Positions 59,582 to 64,000 of a stretch of DNA of 64,000 bases are shown here, piece by piece (the stretch's first letter is position 1; each line of letters opens with the position of its first letter). The position numbers were made by a program, and so were the translations under genes. The stretch lies in the NCBI GenBank assembly GCA_016705575.1, contig JADIXX010000002.1, forward strand, positions 62,001 through 126,000, in the 5' to 3' direction. Source of the stretch: Candidatus Aalborgicola defluviihabitans. GTDB taxonomy: Bacteria; Pseudomonadota; Gammaproteobacteria; Burkholderiales; Burkholderiaceae_C. The notes under the pieces were generated by a model that searched no databases, was not told the origin of the DNA, and saw only the letters and a program-made list of their open reading frames with translations.

Positions 59582-60100
59582 ATGAGCTTCCTGATTCCCG
59601 AGTCGATCGAAACGCCCCGACTTCGTCTTAGAACCGTCACGGATGAAGACTGGTCCGCGCTGCATGAATACTATGGCGATGCGCAAAGCGTCAAGTACAC
59701 CACCTTGCAACCTTTGACGGAAGAGGACAGCCGGCGCATGGTGGGGAGCATCGGCAGGCACTGGCAGCGGCTCGGCTACGGCCCCTATGTGGTTGAAGAA
59801 AAAGCGACGGCTACCGTGCTGGGGCTTGTTGGCCCGTGGTATCCCAAAGAGTGGCCAGAGCCCGAGATCAAGTGGGCTTTGATCCGGCGGCATTGGGGCC
59901 AGGGCTATGCCGCAGAGGCGGCCCGTGCCGTTCAGGCGATGGCGGCGCACCATCTGCCAGACCTGCGCCTGATCAGCCTCATCCACGTGGAAAATCAGGC
60001 GTCGATCCGCTTGGCCATCGCGGTGGGCGCCACGGCGGAGCGGGAGATGCCGTTTCGTGGCGCTGTATACCGCGTCTACAGGCACCCGTTGGGCAAGTAG
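59582..60100 (+). CDS. GNAT family acetyltransferase (RimJ/RimL type)
   Basis: 172 residues from ATG 59582. ETPRLRLRTVTDEDW at the N-terminus, WALIRRHWGQGYAAEAARAV carries the acetyl-CoA motif (Q/RxxGxG/A), and ISLIHVENQASIRLAIAVGAT is motif B. Such enzymes acetylate proteins or small amines; target unknown. Confidence 0.92.
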   Translation: MSFLIPESIETPRLRLRTVTDEDWSALHEYYGDAQSVKYTTLQPLTEEDSRRMVGSIGRHWQRLGYGPYVVEEKATATVLGLVGPWYPKEWPEPEIKWALIRRHWGQGYAAEAARAVQAMAAHHLPDLRLISLIHVENQASIRLAIAVGATAEREMPFRGAVYRVYRHPLGK

Positions 60101-60272
60101 CAAATAGCAACGGTAGTCACGGTATAGCCATACTACCCATATGGGCTACCCAACATTACCCTTTGCGGTAATAGACGCAGCAGGCGGGCTCCACAAGAAT
60201 CGGCACCATCAACATGGCGTTGGCACGGCGTCGAGCCCCCTTACGTTCCCCACACAACAACGGAGATATGAC

Positions 60273-60500
60273 ATGGAGTTCAACAAGGAATTTGACGCAT
60301 CCGGCCTGGCCTGCCCTTTGCCCATCGTAAAAACCAAAAAGGCACTGGCCGACATGACCTCAGGGCAGGTGCTGCGCGTCATCTCGACCGACCCGGGCTC
60401 GGTGTGTGACATGGCTGCCTTCGCAGAACAAACCGGCAACGACCTGCTGGAACAAGGCAGCGAAAACAGCAAGTATGTGTTCTATCTAAAAAAAGCCTGA
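60273..60500 (+). CDS. TusA-family sulfur carrier
   Basis: 75 residues from ATG 60273 (CGGAGA upstream). The CPxP motif is in DASGLACPLPIVKTKKAL with the sulfur-carrying Cys. It is 38 bases before a DsrE2-like gene, a pairing known from sulfur-transfer (rhodanese-TusA-DsrE2) groups. Confidence 0.93.
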   Translation: MEFNKEFDASGLACPLPIVKTKKALADMTSGQVLRVISTDPGSVCDMAAFAEQTGNDLLEQGSENSKYVFYLKKA

Positions 60501-60538
60501 CTTAACGTCCTTTTTTCACCTATTCCGGAGCACAACGC

Positions 60539-61009
60539 ATGGCAACCAAAAAAATGGCGCTCATCGCCACCAAGGGCACGCTGGACATGGCCTACCCGCC
60601 ATTCATTCTTGCCTCCACCGCTGCGGCGCTGGGGTGGGATGTGCAAATTTTCTTTACCTTCTATGGCCTGCAGTTGCTGCGCACCAGCTTGGACGACATC
60701 AAGATCAGCCCACTGGCCAACCCCGCCATGCCTATGCCGGTGCCCATGCCGGTGTTTGTGCAAATGCTGCCCGGCATGGAATCCATGGCCACCATGATGA
60801 TGAAGAACAAGATGAAGAAGAAGGGTGTGGCGTCGCTGCAGGAACTGCGCGATATTTGCCTGGAAGCCGAAGTCAAGTTTGTTGCCTGCCAGATGACGGT
60901 GGACTTGTTTGAATTTGAGAAAAGCGACTTCATCCAGGGCATTGAATACGGTGGCGCCGCCACGTTCATGAAGTTCGCCGGCGAGTCGGATGTTTGCCTG
61001 TTCATTTGA
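60539..61009 (+). CDS. DsrE2-like (DsrE/DsrF/DrsH superfamily) protein
   Basis: 156 residues. N-terminal KKMALIATKGTLDMAYPPFILAS, central Met-rich MPMPVPMPVFVQMLPGMESM, then FVACQMTVDLFEF with a conserved Cys. DsrE2 proteins bind TusA and move sulfur, membrane-associated in some organisms. It forms a likely operon with tusA and the thioredoxin gene. Confidence 0.9.
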   Translation: MATKKMALIATKGTLDMAYPPFILASTAAALGWDVQIFFTFYGLQLLRTSLDDIKISPLANPAMPMPVPMPVFVQMLPGMESMATMMMKNKMKKKGVASLQELRDICLEAEVKFVACQMTVDLFEFEKSDFIQGIEYGGAATFMKFAGESDVCLFI

Positions 61010-61043
61010 ACCGGCAATAAAGTAAACCGGTGCGCCAGGTGCC

Positions 61044-61457
61044 GTGAACCAATTCACCTGCAACGTCGAGGAAGCCACATTTGACGAACGGGTGATTGCG
61101 CATTCCCATACAACACCGGTGGTGCTGGACATCGGCGCCGACTGGTGCAGCCCGTGCCGGGTGTTGAAACCCCTGCTGGAGAAACTGGCACTTCAGTACA
61201 ACGGCCAGTTTCTACTTGCAAAAGTAGACGCCGATGAAAACATGCGCATCGCCGGGCGGCACCAGGTCAAGGGGTTTCCAACCGTAATCGCCTACAGCCA
61301 CGGGCAAATCACCGACCGTTTCCACGGTGCCCAGACCGAGCGCTTTGTGCGCGAATTTCTGGACCGCCTTATTACCCAGCACACGGCAGGAACTTGCCGT
61401 CCATCCGCAAGTTTGCCAAAGTACCCATTTGCGGTTCGGCCGCCAGCTATGTGGTGA
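61044..61457 (+). CDS. Thioredoxin-fold protein, possibly a truncated CnoX/YbbN
   Basis: 137 residues from GTG 61044. The WCSPC active site is in GADWCSPCRVLKPLLEKL and the cis-Pro is in VKGFPTVIAYSHG. The pattern through FLDRLI resembles the thioredoxin domain of CnoX, whose TPR half is missing. The last 25 residues (TAGTCRPSASLPKYPFAV...) are not thioredoxin-like, so the original 3' end may have been lost in a rearrangement next to the IS element. A stand-alone thioredoxin in the sulfur group is the alternative. Confidence 0.75.
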   Translation: MNQFTCNVEEATFDERVIAHSHTTPVVLDIGADWCSPCRVLKPLLEKLALQYNGQFLLAKVDADENMRIAGRHQVKGFPTVIAYSHGQITDRFHGAQTERFVREFLDRLITQHTAGTCRPSASLPKYPFAVRPPAMW

Positions 61458-61856
61458 TGGTTCAATTTGCCGGAATACCCGCAGTTGGCAGAGAGTCGAC
61501 CTCCACGCAGCTCTTTCATAGCAGGCATTGGTTTTGATTGGCCAGGATATGCGACAAGTTCATACAATGGTTGTCATGCAAAAGTACCCAGCAATATTGC
61601 TAAGAATTGAATATTCATGCGGTTTAACGAGTTACGCATGGCTAAACCCAAGCCCACCAGCCAGATTATTTCGTCGTCTAAATTGGAAATGCCAAGATAG
61701 GCGCTCGGCTAAATTAAGTTGAACTAAACCGCTACGCGGTGGCTAGTGCACGGTGCGCCGCCACTGCATTTGTGTTTCGGGGCTACTTGCATAGACGGGC
61801 CTTGAGGTAAAGCCTTGGAGTTGGGGAATGTTCCCCGGCTTTGAGGAGAAACCGCA
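61458..61856. other. Scrambled gap before the IS91-type element
   Basis: 399 bases with no clear gene. It contains a short frame (61617-61700, MAKPKPTSQII...) and a small hairpin ACCGC-TAC-GCGGT (61728-61740), then AT-rich to GC-rich transition at about 61740 and GGGGAA/TTCCCC (61828-61841 region) just before the recombinase. The left end of the insertion element is probably between 61690 and 61760; I cannot define it. Confidence 0.5.
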
Positions 61857-62734
61857 TGACACCCTTACGTCAACGCATGCTCGACGCCATGACCGTGCGC
61901 GGCCTGGCTGAACGGACCAAGGAGTGCTACACCGATGCCGTCGCCCGAATGGCACGCCACTACCACCGCAGTCCCGACTTGTTGAGCCCGCCTGAGATCG
62001 AGGCCTACCTGCTGCACCTGGTCAAGGACCGCAAGCTCTCCTACAGCAGCGTCAACCACGCTGCCAGCGCCAGCCGCTTCCTGTTTGAGACCGTGCTGGG
62101 GCGCGCCAGCGACATCGTCCACCTGCGCCCGCCCATGGCCCGTGTGCCACAGAAGCAGCCCGAGTTGCTCGCGCGCCAAGAGGTCACGCACCTGTTTGCC
62201 TGCTGCTCGCATCCGGTTTACCGAACCGTGTTGCAAACCATCTATGCGGCCGGTCTGCGTATCTCCGAAGCCTGCGCACTGCGCGTGGATGACATCGACA
62301 GCGCGCCAGATCGCATGTGCGTGCGGGTTACGGCCGGCAAAGGCGGTGCCGACCGCTACAGCATCCTCAGTCCAAGCCTGTTGGCGTTGCTGCGCCAATA
62401 CAGCCAAACCTATGCTCCGCAGCGCAACCCAGGTCGCTGGCTGTTTGCCAACGCCAATGGCACGACGTGCGTCAACATCGAAGCCGTGCAACGCGCCTAC
62501 CAAGCGGCCCGACACTGCGCCGGCATCGTCAAGCATGGTGGCACCCATACCCTGCGCCACTGCTTTGCCACCCACTTGCTCGAAGGTGGCGTGGACCTGT
62601 ACACCATCAGCCGCCTCTTGGGCCACGGCCACATCAGCACCACCAGCCGTTATCTGCACCTCATCAGCCCGCAGTTCAAACCACCCAAAGACGTGGACCC
62701 ATTGGACCTGCTGGCGGGCCTGCCCAAGACCTGA
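61856..62734 (+). CDS. Tyrosine recombinase of the IS91-type element
   Basis: Phage-integrase-fold recombinase of about 292 residues (start at 61856, MTPLRQRMLDAMTVRGLAER). The N-terminal SAM-like domain is followed by the catalytic core with AGLRISEACALR (Arg), GTHTLRHCFATHLLEG (HxxR and His), LLGHGHISTTSRYLH (His and the Tyr nucleophile). Such genes often precede the transposase in IS91 relatives. Its last codons are 24 bases before the transposase start. Confidence 0.9.
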   Translation: MTPLRQRMLDAMTVRGLAERTKECYTDAVARMARHYHRSPDLLSPPEIEAYLLHLVKDRKLSYSSVNHAASASRFLFETVLGRASDIVHLRPPMARVPQKQPELLARQEVTHLFACCSHPVYRTVLQTIYAAGLRISEACALRVDDIDSAPDRMCVRVTAGKGGADRYSILSPSLLALLRQYSQTYAPQRNPGRWLFANANGTTCVNIEAVQRAYQAARHCAGIVKHGGTHTLRHCFATHLLEGGVDLYTISRLLGHGHISTTSRYLHLISPQFKPPKDVDPLDLLAGLPKT

Positions 62735-62758
62735 AACGATCACGGCAAGGCTGAGCGC

Positions 62759-63929
62759 GTGGCCACCCTGGCCGATGTGCTGCGCCAGCATGGTGCGGCA
62801 CATCTGGTAAAGCACACCCTGTCCACACCCCCAGGCCAAGGCCTGGCGCGGCATCGTCGCGTGCAGGACGGCGGCACTGGGGGCCAGCAGCTGGCCTGTG
62901 AGACTTGTGGCCACAGCCACTGGCAATACCACTCCTGCCGCAATCGACACTGCCCGCAGTGCGGATCGCGTGCCAAGGACGCCTGGCTGCAGGGGCGTCT
63001 AGCGGATGTGTTGAATGTGCCCTATGCCCACTTGGTGTTCACGCTGCCGCACAGCCTCAATGCCCTGTACCAGTACCACCCGCGCTGGGTCATCGACACC
63101 CTGTTTGCCAGCACCGCCCAAACACTGTCTGAGTTCGCGGCCAATGCGCGTTGGATGGGGGTTGGTGGTGGCACCCCGGCCTTCAGCCTGGTACTGCACA
63201 CCTGGACCCAGGACTTGCGGTTGCACATCCATGTGCATGCGGTGATGGCCTGCGGTGTGCTGGTGCAAGATGATCAGGGTCAAGGCCGCTGGCACACGCC
63301 GATCCGAAAGCCCGACTTTCTGTTCCCGGTGCAGGCCCTGTCCAAGGTGTTTCGGGGGCAAGTTTCTGGCAGCCTTGGGCCGGGCGCATCAAAGTACAGA
63401 CATCGCCAATGATCCGCAGGGCGGTGCCATGGCCTGGGCACAACGCCAAAGAGATCTATACCGCCACGACTGGGTGGTGTATGCCAAGACGCCGTTGGGT
63501 GGTCCAGCACAAACGCTGGAGTACCTCAGCCGCTACACACACCGCACGGCCATTGGCAACGAGCGCATCAAGGCGCTCACGCACAGTGAAGTGGTTTTTA
63601 CCGTCAGAGCGGATGACCAAGGGGGTAAGCGCACAGAACATTTACCCGGCTGTGAATTCATACGGCGCTACTTGTTGCACGTCTTGCCCACCGGTATCAA
63701 GCGGATTCGCCACTACGGAGTTCTGGCCAGTGCATGCAAGACGGACAAGCTCAAGCTCGCAAGGCTGGCACTACAGATGCCCAGCACCAACCCGCTGGCC
63801 CAAGAGTCGGCACAGGCGTTCATGGCGAGGGTGGCCAGGATTGAGACTATGCAGTGTCCGTGCTGCAAGGCGGGCACACTCAAGGTGGTGGCAACGCTGC
63901 CAGGGTACACAGTTGCCGACACCGGGTAG
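62759..63929 (+). pseudogene. IS91 transposase, frameshifted
   Basis: HUH-type (Y2) rolling-circle transposase. The first part (62759-63412) has the zinc-binding start ACETCGHSHWQYHSCRNRHC then PQCGSRAKDAWL and LVFTLPHSLNAL, and HIHVHAVMACG, the HUH motif. At a five-G run (63354-63358) the frame shifts +1. The rest continues in another frame from about 63359 with RGKFLAALGRA, LEYLSRYTHRTAIGNERI (catalytic Tyr region) and MQCPCCKAGTL-like ending. It would be intact with four Gs. It may be a pseudogene, a sequencing error or a frameshift signal. Confidence 0.88.
63354..63358 (+). other. Homopolymer at the transposase frameshift
   Basis: Five consecutive Gs in TTTCGGGGGCAAG. Removing one restores the IS91 frame (FRGKFLAAL). 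The position is between the HUH and Tyr motifs. Confidence 0.8.
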
Positions 63930-64000
63930 CAGTGTGGCGGGGCAACCCAGGGGGCCACCGTGAGGTGCACCAGGGGATGCCAAGGGATCAAGAAATTCGC

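Larger units (their letters stand above)
61700..64000 (+). mobile_element. IS91-family insertion element (runs to or past the right edge)
   Basis: A tyrosine recombinase gene followed at once by an IS91-type transposase gene is the layout of the larger IS91 elements. Both have codon use and GC unlike the preceding gap. The left boundary is approximate and the right end is not recognised inside the window. No target duplication is expected for this rolling-circle family. Confidence 0.8.

Noticed and set aside
61617..61735. attC-like site (GTTTAAC ... GTTGAAC) next to a tyrosine recombinase
   Set aside because: The outer boxes fit the RYYYAAC/GTTRRRY pattern, but the inner arms do not pair and the recombinase belongs to an IS91-type element, not an integron.
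1..64000. tRNA, rRNA, tmRNA, CRISPR arrays and prophage
   Set aside because: No cloverleaf, rRNA-like conserved block, repeat-spacer array or phage genes were seen by eye; a covariance search would be decisive.

Overview
The window looks like the replication-origin region of a betaproteobacterial chromosome, most likely a Comamonadaceae member of the Rhodoferax/Polaromonas/Acidovorax type. This rests on gene order (mnmG-rsmG-lysE-parA-parB to the left; mnmE-yidC-yidD-rnpA-rpmH | dnaA-dnaN-gyrB in the middle), on perfect parS sites, and on the character of the proteins. The family-level name is inference. No rRNA or tRNA gene and no CRISPR array was found.

Layout. 0-6.1 kb: leftward chromosome-partition operon (mnmG, rsmG, a LysE exporter, parA, an RBBP9-type hydrolase, parB running off the left edge), with three parS sites and several large hairpin elements. 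6.1-11.4 kb: redox enzymes (flavin reductase, aldehyde dehydrogenase, GMC oxidoreductase, cytochrome b561, glutathione transferase). 11.6-18.5 kb: glycine-rich RNA-binding protein, then the Kdo/LPS genes kdsD-kdsC-lptC followed by a short-chain dehydrogenase, a KefB-type antiporter, apt and an unknown protein. 18.5-28.2 kb: mnmE, yidC, yidD, rnpA, rpmH on the left arm and dnaA, dnaN, gyrB on the right arm of the probable oriC. 28.3-39.5 kb: infA, a two-domain acyl-ACP-reductase-like protein, an MFS carrier, RidA, a base-excision glycosylase, an HNH nuclease, DAHP synthase, a glutamine amidotransferase, an Lrp regulator, an NRDE protein and a phosphoesterase. 39.5-41.3 kb: minCDE. 41.3-48.4 kb: a second intergenic region with DnaA boxes, a hydrolase, a GGDEF remnant, NnrU, and membrane or envelope proteins plus RdgC. 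48.2-58.4 kb: nitric-oxide and iron-sulfur region (DUF2892, two DUF2249 proteins, nsrR-serA, nnrS, and a complete sufA-B-C-D-S-U-nfu operon). 58.7-61.4 kb: hydrolase, acetyltransferase and a small sulfur-relay group (TusA, DsrE2-like, thioredoxin). 61.7-64 kb: an IS91-family element with a tyrosine recombinase and a frameshifted transposase that runs to or past the right edge.

The most notable unlabelled structure is repetitive DNA. (1) Eight copies of a 43-bp element, all on the + strand, fit TAGCCCTCGT-N16-GCTAT-N7-ATAGC with invariant spacing. One lies inside a coding sequence, one abuts the aroG start codon, and one supplies the aroG stop codon and ends one base before the next start. (2) Three large hairpins near parA share a purine-rich core but have different, mutually complementary arms, and two stems show compensatory base changes. 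One of them supplies the only ATG and the first residues of the RBBP9-type hydrolase. (3) parB carries a hairpin-rich in-frame insertion, and mnmG carries an in-frame insertion containing parS.
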